Positions 49,052-60,215 of a stretch of DNA of 64,000 nt are shown here, piece by piece. A model generated the notes under the pieces. That model was not told the DNA's origin and made no database searches. It was given only the letters and a program-made list of their open reading frames with translations. A program made the position numbers and the translations under genes. The DNA is from Balaenoptera acutorostrata (Eukaryota; Chordata; Mammalia; Artiodactyla; Balaenopteridae), in the NCBI RefSeq assembly GCF_949987535.1, contig NC_080073.1, forward strand, positions 91,551,344-91,615,343, given 5' to 3'. Every line of letters begins with the position of its first letter. Position 1 is the first letter of the stretch.

Positions 49052-49500
49052 TTAGTAAGGATTGTCCAGAGAAGCAAAACCAATAAGAGATATCCCTATA
49101 TCATCTACCAATCCATCCATCCATCCATCCAAGGAATTTGCTCACATGATTACGGAGGCTGAGATGTCCCAAGGTCTACAGTTGGCAAACTGAAGACCCA
49201 GGAGAGACAATGGTACAGTTCTAGTCTGAAGGCAGAAATAGACTGATGCTCTGCTCAAAGACAGCAGAAAGAGAGTGAATTTTCTCTTTTTCAGCCTTTT
49301 TTTGTTCTAGTCAGGCCTTCATCAGATTGGATGAAGCCCACCCACATTGGGGAGGGCAACCTGCTTTGCTCAGTCTACTGATTAAGATGTTAATCTCATC
49401 TAGAAACACCCTCACAGACACACCCACAATAACAGTTGACCAAATATATGGGCCCCTGTGGCCCCATCACGTTGACATAAAGTTAACTATCACAGGAAGC
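49052..49500 (-). mobile_element. Ancient ERVL-class LTR (MLT2-like), reverse orientation
   Basis: The plus strand reads ATTGTCCAGAGAAGCAAAAC, GGAATTTGCTCACATGATTA, CAGATTGGATGAAGCCCACC, TTAATCTCATCTAGAAACAC and ATAAAGTTAACTATCACA, in the order of a reversed ERVL-type LTR. An (ATCC)n run at 49111-49132 replaces the usual simple-repeat zone. The class is my best guess; subfamily uncertain. Confidence 0.6.
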
Positions 49501-49700
49501 CATCTAGAAACAGAGTTTTCTTAAAGGGTATTAGCTGAAAAGACAGTTTACATGATCAGATTGGGCTAAATTTAACTAAGATTAGAGATTTAGTGATTTT
49601 TTTTCATCCCACTAACTGCTAAATGGGAGATTATGAAAGAGAATAGATGAGCTCCAAGGGAAAATAAAAATCACATTTTTCTGCATATTCAGCCACAGAT
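49501..49700. other. Short unique stretch before the L1 insertion
   Basis: AT-rich, nothing recognised. 49701-49717 is the left copy of the L1 target duplication. Confidence 0.5.
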
Positions 49701-49792
49701 AAAGATATACTATGTGGAGACAGCAGAAGCAAGAAGAACTACAATCCTGCAGCCTGTGGAAAAAAACCCACATTCACAGAAAGATAGACAAG

Positions 49793-50698
49793 ATGAAAAG
49801 GCAGAGGGCTATGTACCAGATGAAGGAACAAGATAAAACCCCAGAAAAACAATTAAATGAAGTGGAGATAGGCAACCTTCCAGAAAAAGAATTCAGAATA
49901 ACGATAGTGAAGATGATCCAGGACCTCGGAAAAAGAATGGAGGCAAAGATCGAGAAGATACAAGAAATGTTTAACAAAGACCTAGAAGAATTAAAGAACA
50001 AACAAACAGAGATGAACAATACAATAACTGAAATGAAAACTACACTAGAAGGAATCCATAGCAGAATCACTGAGGCAGAAGAACAGATAAGTGACCTGGA
50101 AGACAGAATGGTGGAATTCACGGCTGCAGAACAGAATAAAGAAAAAAGAATGAAAAGAAATGAAGACAGCCTAAGAGACCTCTGGGACAACATTAAACGC
50201 AACAACATTCTCATTATAGGGGTCCCAGAAGGAGAAGAGAGACAGAAAGGACCAAAGAAAATATTTGAAGAGATTATAGTCGAAAACTTCCTTAACATGG
50301 GAAAGGAAATAGCCACCCATGTCCAGGAAATGCAGCGAGTCCTATACAGGATAAACTCAAGGAGAAACACGCCGAGACACATAGTAATCAAATTGACAAA
50401 AATTAAAGACAAAGAAAAATTATTGAAAGCAGCAAGGGAAAAACGAAAAATAACATACAAGGGAATTCCCATAAGGTTAACAGCTGATTTCTCAGCAGAA
50501 ACTCTACAAGCCAGAAGGGAGTGGCATGATATACTTAAAGTGATGAAAGGGAAGAACCTACAACCAAGATTACTCTTCCCGGCAAGGATCTCATTTAGAT
50601 TTGATGGAGAAATCAAAAGCTTTACAGACAAGCAAAAGTTAAGAGAATTCAGCACCACCAAACCAGCTCTACAACAAATCCTAAAGGAACTTCTCTAA
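49793..50698 (+). CDS. L1 ORF1 protein (RNA-binding chaperone of LINE-1), uninterrupted 301-codon frame
   Basis: ORF1p forms trimers that coat L1 RNA in cytoplasmic particles. The frame from Met at 49793 gives 301 residues. Residues about 35-130 are a charged coiled coil with the conserved HSRITEAEEQISDLEDRM near 89-106. The RNA-recognition part starts NILIIGVPEGEE at 138-149 and continues through RHIVIKLTKIKDKEKLLKAA (195-214). The C-terminal domain covers about 230-296 (TADFSAETLQARREWHD; SFTDKQKLREF). An in-frame upstream Met at 49712 lies in the target duplication, so I prefer 49793, which matches the ORF1 start context. The copy lacks the L1 promoter, so expression would need a neighbouring promoter. 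Confidence 0.88.
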   Translation: MKRQRAMYQMKEQDKTPEKQLNEVEIGNLPEKEFRITIVKMIQDLGKRMEAKIEKIQEMFNKDLEELKNKQTEMNNTITEMKTTLEGIHSRITEAEEQISDLEDRMVEFTAAEQNKEKRMKRNEDSLRDLWDNIKRNNILIIGVPEGEERQKGPKKIFEEIIVENFLNMGKEIATHVQEMQRVLYRINSRRNTPRHIVIKLTKIKDKEKLLKAAREKRKITYKGIPIRLTADFSAETLQARREWHDILKVMKGKNLQPRLLFPARISFRFDGEIKSFTDKQKLREFSTTKPALQQILKELL

Positions 50699-50757
50699 GT
50701 GGGAAACACAAGAAAAGAAAAGGACCTACAGAAACAAACCCAAAACAATTAAGAAAA

Positions 50758-53700
50758 TGGTCATAGGAACATACATATCAATAATTACCTTAAACGTGAA
50801 TGGATTAAATGCTCCAACCAAAAGACACAGGCTTGCTGAATGGATACAAAAACAAGACCCATCTATATGCTGTCTACAAGGGACCCACTTCAGACCTAGG
50901 GATACAGACTGAAAGTGAAGGGATGGAAAAAGATATTCCAGGCAAATGGAAATCAAAAGAAAGCTGGAGTAGCTATACTCATATCAGATAAAATAGACTT
51001 TAAAATAAAGAATGCTACAAGAGACAAGGAAGGACACTACATAATGATCAAGGGATCAATCCAAGAAGAAGATATAACAATTATAAATATATATGCACCC
51101 AACATAGGAGCACCTCAATACATAAAGCAACTGCTAACAGCTATAAAAGAGGAAATCAACAGTAACAAAATAATAGTGGGGAACTTTAACACATCACTTA
51201 CACCAATGGACAGATCATCCAAAATGAAAATAAATAAGGAAACAGAAGCTTTAAATGACACAATAGACCAGATAGATTTAATTGATATTTATAGGACATT
51301 CCATCCAAAAACAGCAGATTACACTTTCTTCTCAAGTGTGCACGGAACATTCTCCAGGACAGATGACATCTTGGGTCACAAATCAAGCCTCAGGAAATTT
51401 AAGAAAATTGAAATCATATCAAGCATCTTTTCTGACCACATGTTATGAGATTAGAAATGAATTACAGGGGAAAAAACGTAAAAAACACAAACACATGGAG
51501 GCTAAACAATACGTTACTAAATGACCAAGAGATCACTGAAGAAATCAAAGAGGAAATCAAAAAATACCTCGAGACAAATGACAATGAAAACACCACGATC
51601 CAAAACCTATGGGATGCAGCAAAAGCAGTTCTAAGAGGGAAGTTTATAGCTATACAAGCCTACCTCAAGAAACAAAAAAATCTCAAACAATCTAACCTTA
51701 CACCTAAATGAACTAGAGAAAGAAGAACAAACAAAACCCAAAGTTAGCAGAAGGAAAGAAATCATAAAGATCAGAGCAGAAATAAATGAAATAGAAACAA
51801 AGAAAACAATAGCAAAGATCAATAAAACTAAAAGCTGGTTCTTTGAGAAGATAAACAAAATTGATAAACCATTAGCCAGACTCATCAAGAAAAAGAGGGA
51901 GAGGACTCAAATCAATAAAATCAGAAATGAAAAAGGAGAAGTAACCACTGACACTGCAGAAATACAAACGATCATGAGAGATTACTACAAGCAACTCTAT
52001 GCCAATAAAATGGACAACCTGGAAGAAATGGACAAATTCTTATAAAGGTATAAGCTTCCAAGACTGAACCAGGAAGAAATAGAAAATATGAACAGACCAA
52101 TCACAAGTAATGAAATTGAAACTGTGATTAAAAATCTTCCAACAAAAGTCCAGGACCAGATGGCTTCACAGGTGAATTCTATCAAACATTTAGAGAAGAG
52201 CTAATACCCATCCTTCTCAAACTCTTCCAAAAAATTGCAGAGGAAGGAATACTCTCAAACTCATTCTCTGAGGCCACCATCACCCTGATACCAAAACCAG
52301 ACAAAGATACTACAAAAAAAGAAAATTACAGATCAATATCACTGATGAATATAGATGCAAAAATCCTCAACAAAATACTAGCAAACAGATCCAACAACAA
52401 ATTAAAAGGATCATACACCATGATCAAGTGGGATTTATCCCAGGGATGCAAGGATTCTTCAATATATGCAAATCAGTCAATGTGATACACCATATTAACA
52501 AACTGAAGAATAAAAACCATATGATCATCTCAATAGATGCAAAAAAGCTTTTGACAAAATTCAACACCTATTTATGATGAAAACTCTCCAGAAAGTGGGC
52601 ATAGAGGGAATCTACCTCAACATAATAAAGGCCATATATGACAAACCCACAGAAAACATCATTCTCAACTGTGAAAAACTGAAAGCATTTCCTCTAAGAT
52701 CAGGAACAAGACAAGGATGTCCACTCTCACCACTATTATTCAACATAGTTTTGGAAGTCCTAGCCATGGCAATCAGAGAAGAAAAAGAAATAAAAGGAAT
52801 ACAAATTGGAAAAGAAGAAGTAAAACTGTCACTGTTTGCAGATGACATGATACTGTACATAGAGAATCCTAAAGATGCCACCAGAAAACTACTAGAGCTA
52901 ATCAAAGAATTTGGTAAAGTTGCAGGATACAAAATTAATGCACAGAAATCTCTTGCATTCCTATACACTAATGATGAAAAATCTGAAAGAGAAATTAAGG
53001 AAACACTCCCATTTACCATTGCAACAGAAAGAATAAAATACCTAGAAATAAACCTACCTAGGGAGACAAAAGACCTGTATGCAGAAAACTATAAGACACT
53101 GATGAAAGAAATTAAAGATGATACCAACAGATGGAGAGATATACCATGTTCTTGGATTGGAAGAATCAATACTGTGTAAATGACTATACTACCCAAAGCA
53201 ATCTACAGATTCAATGCAATGCCTATCAAATTACCAATGGCATTTTTTACGGAACTAGAACAAAAAATCTTAAAATCTGTATGGAGACACAAAAGACCCC
53301 AAATAGCCAAAGCAGTCTTGAGGGAAAAAAAGAGCCGGAGGAATCAGACCCCCTGACTTCAGACTATACTACAAAGCTACAGTAATGAAGACAATATGGT
53401 ACTGGCACAAAAACAGAAACGTGGATCAATGGAACAAGATAGAAAGCCCAGAGATAAACCCACGTACCTATGGTCAGCTAATCTATGACAAAGGAGGCAA
53501 GGATATACAATGGAGAAAAGACAGTCTCTTCAATAACTGGTGCTGGGAAAACTGGACAGCTACATGTAAAAGAATGAAATTAGAACACTCCCTAACACCA
53601 TACACAAAAATAAACTCAAAATGGATTCGAGACCTAAATGTAAGACTGGACACTATAAAACTCTTAGAGGAAAACATAGGAAGAACACTCTTTGACATAA

Positions 53701-54533
53701 ATCACAGCAAGATCTTTTTTAATCCACCTCCTAGAGTAATGGAAATAAAAACAAAAATAAACAAATAGGACCTAATGAAACTTCAAACTTTTGCACAGCA
53801 AAGGAAACCACAAACAAGATGAAAAGACAACTCTCAGAATGGGAGAAAATATTTTCAAACGTATCAATGGACAAAGTATTAATCTCCAAAATATATAAAC
53901 AGCTCATGCAGCTCAATATTAAAAAAAACAAACAACCCAATCCAAAAATGGGCAGAAGACCTAAATAGACATTTCTCCCAAGAAGACATACAGATGGCCA
54001 AGAAGCACATGAAAAGCTGCTCAACATCACTAATTATTAGAGAAATGCAAATCAAAACTACAATGAGGTATCACCTCACACCAGTTAGAATGGGCATCAT
54101 CAGAAAATCTACAAACAATAAATGTTGGAGAGGGTGTGGAGAAAAGGGAACCCTCTTGCACTGTTGGTGGGAATGTAAATTGATACAGCCACTATGGAGA
54201 ACAGTATGGAGTTTCCTTAAAAAACTAAAAATAGAATTACCATATGATCCAGCTATCACATTACTGGGCATATACCCAGAGAAAACCATAATTCAAAAAG
54301 GCACATGCACCCCAATGTTCATTGCAGCACTATTTACAATAGGCAGGTCATGGAAGCAACCGAAATGCCCATCGACAGACGAATGGATAAAGAAGAAGTG
54401 GTACATATATACAATGGAATATTACTCAGCCATAAAAAGGAACGAAATTGAGTCATTTGTTGAGACGTGGATGGATCTAAAGACTGTCATTCAGAGTGAA
54501 GTCAGAAAGAGAAAAACAAATATTGTATATTAA
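50758..54533 (+). pseudogene. L1 ORF2 (endonuclease-reverse transcriptase), frameshifted
   Basis: Begins at ATG 50758 with LNVNGLNAP then CCLQGTHF, where Gly replaces the catalytic Glu found in the copy at 66. A four-base loss near 50905 shifts frame. Endonuclease sequence is then open at 50915-51448 (NIYAPNIGAPQYIKQLL). The RT region is open at 52574-53179 with [14 protein letters not shown] and catalytic LFADDMILY. Later pieces are 53385-53768 and 53994-54533, the last with the Cys-rich [19 protein letters not shown] and C-terminal [13 protein letters not shown]. At least five shifts or stops separate these pieces, so no full-length enzyme is encoded. Confidence 0.9.
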
Positions 54534-54789
54534 CGCATGTATGTGGAACCTAGAAAAAGGGTACCGATGAACCAGTTTGCAGGGTAGAAGTTGAGACACA
54601 GATGTAGAGAACAAACGTATGGACACCAAGGAGGGAAAGCCGTGGGGGTGGGGGTGGGGATGGTGTTGTGCTGAATTGAGTGATTGGGATTGACATGTAT
54701 ACACTGATGTGTATAAAATTGATGACTAATAAGAGCCTGCTGTATAAAAAAATAAAATTTAAAAATTTTAAAAAAAGATATACTATGTG

Positions 54790-55030
54790 GGATCACCCTA
54801 TCTATTCTGTAATCTGTTTATCCTATACAAACATACATACTAGACAGCTTTCTGGATTAATAAATATGGATCTCCCTAAAAGCCATATTAATATTTGCTT
54901 AGTATTTCATTGTCTAAAAAGATCATGATTGAAATACTCAGACTCCTGTTGATGGGCATTCAGGTTGTTTCTCATTTTTTACTCTTATAGTAAATGCTGT
55001 GATAAACATCAAAGAGGATTTAAATGTACA
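54790..55030 (-). mobile_element. Old L1M/HAL1-like fragment, reverse orientation
   Basis: CCTGTTGATGGGCATTCAGG, TTGTTTCTCATTTTTTACTC and TAAATGCTGTGATAAACATC follow the reversed old-L1 ORF2 3' order. Confidence 0.6.
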
Positions 55031-55039
55031 CAGTTCACC

Positions 55040-55545
55040 CTCCCAAAGCTTTCAGACTCCCAATTGTTTTGCCATATTGAGGAGAAAAATAATTTATATT
55101 TATCCTTTTTACATGGGAGTATGGGAAGAAAAAAAGGGAGCATAGGAATTCAACAAGGAGCTCGTAAATGGCTGGGGGATGCCCAGCAATGGGGCCTGTG
55201 CACACCTGGCCACTTGTCCCTGCCCGACTGTGACCACACGGGTGGGATAAGGGAGCACAAGGTGGTGCTGGTTCGTGCCTCTCAGACAATTCTCCCTGCC
55301 TGCCATGCACACGCTTTCCACCCCGTGCTTTCCATAGCAGACTCCCATGGGCTCTCCCGGGACCAACAGAGGGGAAGAGGGTAAAGCTGGGCAGGAAGCA
55401 TGCTTCTGCCTTCCTGCTGAGATAATAAAGTGGAGAAGGCAGGAGACGCGGGGCCACCTGAAGGACGGCCAGCAGCCCTATCTACACGGTCCAGAGCGGG
55501 GCTGCCGTGGGCCAGCTCTGTTTATCCGGAGCTACGTGCTCCCGA
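55040..55545. other. Apparently unique, locally GC-rich DNA
   Basis: No gene is recognised. A 140-codon minus-strand frame (55035-55457) and an overlapping 139-codon plus-strand frame shadow each other and lack motifs. Confidence 0.5.
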
Positions 55546-56160
55546 TGGCAGGCTACTGTATGGCTTCAATTAGACTTTCTGACTGATGGCCAGTTTAATG
55601 AGCCTATTTACAGAGGGTCATTCAACATGGCAATTACACCTATAAATCTATTTGCAGCAGGACTCGAATAACTTTCTGCACACAGCCCTATATAAAACTG
55701 CTGTCTGATTAATTAACATTAATTTCCCCGCCGCATGGAAGCAGCTGCAGTTGGGGTAAATGCTTCCAGCTCCTCTCTGCAGGCCCTGGGAGAATGGCAG
55801 GGGTTCTCTGGGGCGGGGGGAGCGCTTCACTGGCTGGGAGGGAGGGGCCTGTTGAGGTAGTTGCTCTTCCAAAGTTCTTCGTGTTTCTTCTGTCCCTCTG
55901 TTCTTTCTCTGGTCCTGTTTGATTGATGTTTCAGGGCAGTGTCATATATAGGGGGCAAAATTCAATTAATTGGATATGAAATATTTATAACCCTGCTCTA
56001 TGTGTCTATCAGAGAAGAGCCCTTTAATAGATTTTCTCATTAGTATGAGCTGGTGACTCATTTCTCTGCTTTCACAGTCATTTGGAATTAAAATCCAATT
56101 AATCTAATATCCCTGTGAATGTTATTAAATTATTGGAAAAACTGCATTGAGGAGATAGAG
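55546..56160. promoter_or_regulatory. Candidate conserved non-coding regulatory block, homeodomain-motif rich
   Basis: A repeat-free stretch unlike its surroundings. Homeodomain-type cores cluster: GATTAATTAACATTAATT at 55707-55724, palindromic CAATTAATTG at 55963-55972, CCAATTAATCTAAT at 56095-56108. There is also an AP-1-like TGACTCA at 56054-56060 and E-box-like CAGCTG in GAAGCAGCTGCAG (55739-55751). The mixture of long, high-information AT-rich words without repeat character resembles vertebrate developmental enhancers. This is inference; conservation was not tested. Confidence 0.4.
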
Positions 56161-56975
56161 TGAGGGGAAGAAGCCGGCCTCGTGGGTACTCATTTCCTCT
56201 CTGCAAAGCACACAATGCCGGCGGGGGGGGACCAGCTCCCCTTTCCTTTGGGCTCTTCTAGCTTTTGGGTTGTGTCTACGCTTGGCAAATAAAGCACAGG
56301 ACTGTGAATCAGGGGCTCTTAGCTGCCAGTGCCGACACTGCCCAAGCTCATACCACCACCACCATCACCACCAAACCCAGAAAACCAGGTGTTGAAACCG
56401 CCAAAGCATTTGTAGGATTGTAATGAAGTGAAAAGACACGATTTGCACTGTGTTAAGCAGCTCTAAATGAACCTCTTTAAGGCAGAAGCAGTATTAAGAA
56501 TAAAGGCTGAATCAGAAGCTCCCAGGCTCCAGGTACTTCTAGAATGCTGTGGTTTTATGAATTCCTAATCTGGGCGCCCTGTAAAAAAGTCAGCAATAAC
56601 GGTCTAGGATTTCATAGGAATGAGAAGAACAAAAAGGCAAAGGCTCTCCCTTGCGTTTGGAAAGACAGGGATGGTTGCCATCATTAATAAATTTTCATAC
56701 CACAGGGCATTTCATTTGTCCAGTGGCCTACGGAGGCACTTGAAATTTTTGCATTCACGGGGCAGGGGAGAGGAAAAGTATGTTGCAAGAATGGTGAGCA
56801 ATGATGTGAAGCTTTGCCAATTGACTGAAATTATAAAATTTTGATGCAGTATTTGGACATCTCCAACTCCAGACTTTAGTTATAACTAAATGACACAGTG
56901 AAATAATAGTGACATAATGATTCTAGAAACCAGTGACAAAGGCTCTCAAATTCCTCCATCCTTGCCAAATCCAAC
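56161..56975. other. Apparently unique DNA; G-run at 56223-56230 and (CCA)n at 56352-56371
   Basis: No gene is recognised. Possibly the flank of the candidate regulatory block. Confidence 0.5.
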
Positions 56976-56984
56976 ACCACAGTT

Positions 56985-57150
56985 AGACAAACACTGATGG
57001 ATTTCCTACTGCATGCCAGGCGTTACACTGCTAGGTATTACTTACATATATATTTATCACCTGAAATATTCCCCGAAGGATGCAATGGTGAAAAAGACTT
57101 GGCTCCTGACTTTAAGAAGCTTCTAGATATGAAGACAGATCATTTAAAAT
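56985..57150 (-). mobile_element. L2 LINE 3' region, reverse orientation
   Basis: TTTCCTACTGCATGCCAGGC, TGCAATGGTGAAAAAGACTT and GGCTCCTGACTTTAAGAAGC match the reversed L2 end. Confidence 0.7.
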
Positions 57151-57289
57151 ATGATAGGTTGAAAGACTTTGCTACAGGAGCAAAGTAGGGAGACCTGGAA
57201 GTCAGGGAGAACTTCCTGGAGGAGGTAAGTGATGGAGACATGTTCCTGCATTGGCTTAGGCTGTTCTCGGAGTTATGACATCTTTCCCC

Positions 57290-57560
57290 CTCTATCTTCC
57301 CTACCTTCCATCCTTTTCAAGTCCCGTCTTTTTTAGGATGCCTTCCTTCACTAATGCAGTCCTATATTGAAACTGTCCATCACTCATTGTCTTTGTCACT
57401 CATTCTGCCACTAAATTAGAGATTGCATCTATTGTTAATGGGTTTCTATGTGTGCTTGTTGCCCCTACATTATAATTGTTTGAGGGACAAGACTGTTTCT
57501 TACATTGTAGATTGCATCTCATCAATAGCAAGCACTCTGCTAAGAACATAGTCGACACTC
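57290..57560 (+). mobile_element. L2 LINE 3' part
   Basis: TTTTCAAGTCCCGTCTTTTT, GGATGCCTTCCTTCACTAAT, TTTGAGGGACAAGACTGTTT and TTGCATCTCATCAATAGCAA give the L2 3' order, decayed. Confidence 0.75.
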
Positions 57561-57689
57561 AAAATTTGAACAAAAGGTCACCCAATATTTAGTTTCTGTA
57601 GTAAGTACTTTGCCAAATGTAATGCAGTTTATTCCATGGTTTTCCATTTTCTCTCTTTGTTCTTAGCTCTCAAAAATGGCTGCTCTGAT

Positions 57690-58200
57690 TGTAAACTTAT
57701 GTGGAGGACAATTTAGCGACTCTTACAACTTACAGAAGCATTTACCCTTTTGACCCAGCAACTGCATTTTTGAGACTTATTTTATAGATAAGTTTGCACA
57801 TAAATGAAATTGTATATATACAAAATTATTCATTGCATGAATGTTTGTAGGGGTAAAAGATGAGAAACAAACCAGATGTCTATCATTAAGGGATTAATTG
57901 TGGTCCATACATATAACAAAATATTTAACAGTTTTTAAAAAAGAATGAGAACGTTCTCTATGCACTGATATGGAAAATCTTTGAGATAAATCGTCAAGTG
58001 AAAAATGCAAGGTTCAGAACAGGATGTATTTATAGGGTACCTCTGTGTTAAAAGAGGAAGAAAAATAAATTTGCTGGTTGTATAAAGAAACTCTTTTGAA
58101 AGATAAATTAGTCATAGTAGTTTCCTCTGGTCAAGTATGTGGGGTTAGGCAGAGGTTAAGGATGATAAATGCATTTTTCATTCTATCTTTTTTTGTATTT
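57690..58200 (+). mobile_element. Old L1M/HAL1-like 3' end
   Basis: CCCTTTTGACCCAGCAACTG, ACCAGATGTCTATCATTAAG, TATGCACTGATATGGAAAAT and AGTGAAAAATGCAAGGTTCA match the 3' part of old mammalian L1-like elements. Confidence 0.65.
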
Positions 58201-58239
58201 AAAATTTTTATTTAAAAATTAGACAGTAAAGTTGATTCT

Positions 58240-59235
58240 TTTTGGGTATAGGATTCTATGAATTTTAATGTGTGTGACCATTATGTAGCCATTACCGCAA
58301 TCAGGATGCAGAATAGTTTCCTGATCCCCCAAAACTCCCTTTGTAGTCATACTCTCCTGCCCTCAATACCTGGCAACCACTCCTCTGTTATCCGTCACAC
58401 TTTACAACGACATCTTATAAGTGGTATACTGTATGTCATCTTTTGATTGATGCCTTAGAGATTCATTTAAGTTGCTGTATCAATAGTTTGTCCCCTTTCT
58501 ATTACTGAATAGTATTTCATGTGTGGATGGTCCATAGTTTGCTTACCCACTTATCTGTTGAAGAACATTTGGATTGTTTTCATTTTTTGGCAGTTGTGAT
58601 AGAGCTGCTATAAACATTTATGTACATGTTTTGGTATGAACATATTTTCAGTTCTGTAAACACTCAGAAGTTGGATGGCTGGGTTACATGGCAAGTGTAT
58701 GTGTACCTTTATTAGAAACTGCCAAACTGGGCTTCCCTGGTGGCGCAGTGGTTGAGAATCTGCCTGCCAATGCAGGGAATACGGGTTCGAGCCCTGGTCT
58801 GGGAAGATCCCACATGCCGCGGAGCAACTAGGCCCGTGAGCCACAACTACTGAGCCTGCACGTCTGGAGCCTGTGCTCCGCAACAAGAGAGGCCGCGATA
58901 GTGAGAGGCCCGCGGACCACGACGAAGAGCGGCCCCCACTTGCCGCAACTAGAGAAAGCCCTTGCACAGAAACGAAGACCCAACACAGCCAAAAATAAAA
59001 TAAATAAAAATAAATTTAGAAACTGCCAAACTGTCTTCCAAAGTGACTATACCTTTTTCCATTCCCTCCAACAACGTCTGAGAGTTCCAGTTGCTTCACA
59101 CCCTCAACAGCACTTGGTATTATATTTTAAATTTTAGCCATTTTAATAGGTTGTAGTAGTTTATCATGGTTTTAATTTGAATTTCCCCAATGGCCTATGA
59201 TGTGTTTGCTTATTTGCCATTCTTATATCCTCTTT
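58240..59235 (-). mobile_element. Old L1M-type fragment, reverse orientation, split by a CHR-1 SINE
   Basis: Reversed L1 ORF2 3' landmarks occur in order: TGCAGAATAGTTTCCTGATC, TATTACTGAATAGTATTTCA, ACATTTGGATTGTTTTCATT, AAACTGTCTTCCAAAGTGAC, TTTTAATTTGAATTTCCCCA and GGTGAAATGTCTGTTTATAT. The SINE at 58730-59015 interrupts it. Confidence 0.75.
58730..59015 (+). mobile_element. CHR-1 SINE in the old L1M
   Basis: Starts GGCTTCCCTGGTGGCGCAGT, B box GGTTCGAGCCC, tail AAATAAAATAAATAAAAATA. Perfect 18-bp target duplications TTAGAAACTGCCAAACTG at 58712-58729 and 59016-59033. Confidence 0.95.
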
Positions 59236-59260
59236 GGTGAAATGTCTGTTTATATTATAC

Positions 59261-59288
59261 GTGTGTGTGTGTGTGTGTGTGTGTGTGT
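59261..59288. repeat. (GT)n microsatellite
   Basis: Uninterrupted GT run of 28 bases, just after the old L1M remnant. Confidence 0.95.
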
Positions 59289-59429
59289 ATTATATAGATT
59301 TTGAACAATGTGAATGTATTACTTCTTTGAAAATTAAGTTAAAAAAATGGCTGCCTTATCCCCAAGGCCCCAAAACCCTATTTCCCATTTCAGGAAGGGA
59401 TTCTGGGTGTGGTAAATCACTTCACAATA

Positions 59430-59600
59430 ACCTGGCTTTCCTCATTTTGAAAATGAGAGCGATAATCCTTACGCCATTGATCCGGAGATGCCCCTCACGG
59501 GAAAGCTAAGCAACAAGGAGATTACATGACCTTCCCGTGGTCTCACGGTGGTTGAGGAGGAAACACCAGAACTGAGATCTCAGGTTCTCAAATGCTGTCA
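59430..59600 (-). mobile_element. Possible MIR SINE, reverse orientation
   Basis: CATTTTGAAAATGAGAGCGA, then a GATTACATGACCTTCCCGTG block and CCAGAACTGAGATCTCAGGT, follow the reversed MIR order weakly. Confidence 0.4.
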
Positions 59601-60059
59601 GGGCAAAAGGCCCTGTAACTCCTTACTCACTCCTGGTTGTGGTGCCAAAACCCTTAGCAGCTGAGTGGAACTTTTGTCCAGAGACACGTAGCCATTCTGA
59701 ATATGCATTTCTGGGCGTTAAATTCCCAGCTGGCAAAGGTTTATGTAAACAAACAAACCTACCATTTCATGCTGTCACTAGGAATTTGGAATTGCTTCTG
59801 GAGCATTCAGAGGAGCCTCTCTGGAAATATTTTTCTTCTCTTTTACTGGTGGGAGCCTGGAGTCCAGTTTGTTGTAAGTCCACTTGGCAGGAAAATCTGT
59901 CACCATCACTTAAGTGAGAGAAAATGAACTCACAACTCCTAGTGGCTCAACATCAATTAATTAAAGTCAGCAAACATTTTGAACTCTTACCCTATGCCTG
60001 GCCTGCACTAGGAAAACCAAGACAGTCTCTGGTCTCAAGAACTCAACTAAAGTCAAACG
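59601..60059. other. Unique DNA, nothing recognised
   Basis: No gene or repeat is recognised. Confidence 0.45.
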
Positions 60060-60215
60060 TTATGCATTATAAGGAGCCTCACAGTGATAACCTGGGAGGT
60101 GTAGAGAAGGCATGCATCCTCATTTTACAGATGAGAAAACTGAGGCCCAGAGAGGTTAGATAATAGATGGGAGGTCTGGGGTTTAGACTTAGATCTATCT
60201 GACTCTAAAGCCCAT
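60060..60215 (-). mobile_element. MIR SINE, reverse orientation
   Basis: CATCCTCATTTTACAGATGA then AAACTGAGGCCCAGAGAGGT is the well-kept reversed MIR core. Confidence 0.85.

Larger units (their letters stand above)
49718..54773 (+). mobile_element. 5'-truncated LINE-1 with uninterrupted ORF1 and broken ORF2
   Basis: 5.06 kb. Only 75 bases of 5' UTR precede ORF1, so the promoter is missing. ORF1 is at 49793-50698, the spacer to 50757, ORF2 from 50758, and the 3' UTR to a short terminal AATAAAATTTAAAAATTTTA. Perfect 17-bp target duplications AAAGATATACTATGTGG (49701-49717 and 54774-54790) define the insertion exactly. Confidence 0.96.

Noticed and set aside
49774..50661. A 295-codon open frame on the minus strand
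   Set aside because: It lies exactly opposite the L1 ORF1 coding frame. Its hydrophobic Ser/Phe/Leu-rich content is what the reverse of a Lys/Glu-rich coiled coil gives. It is a shadow, not a gene.
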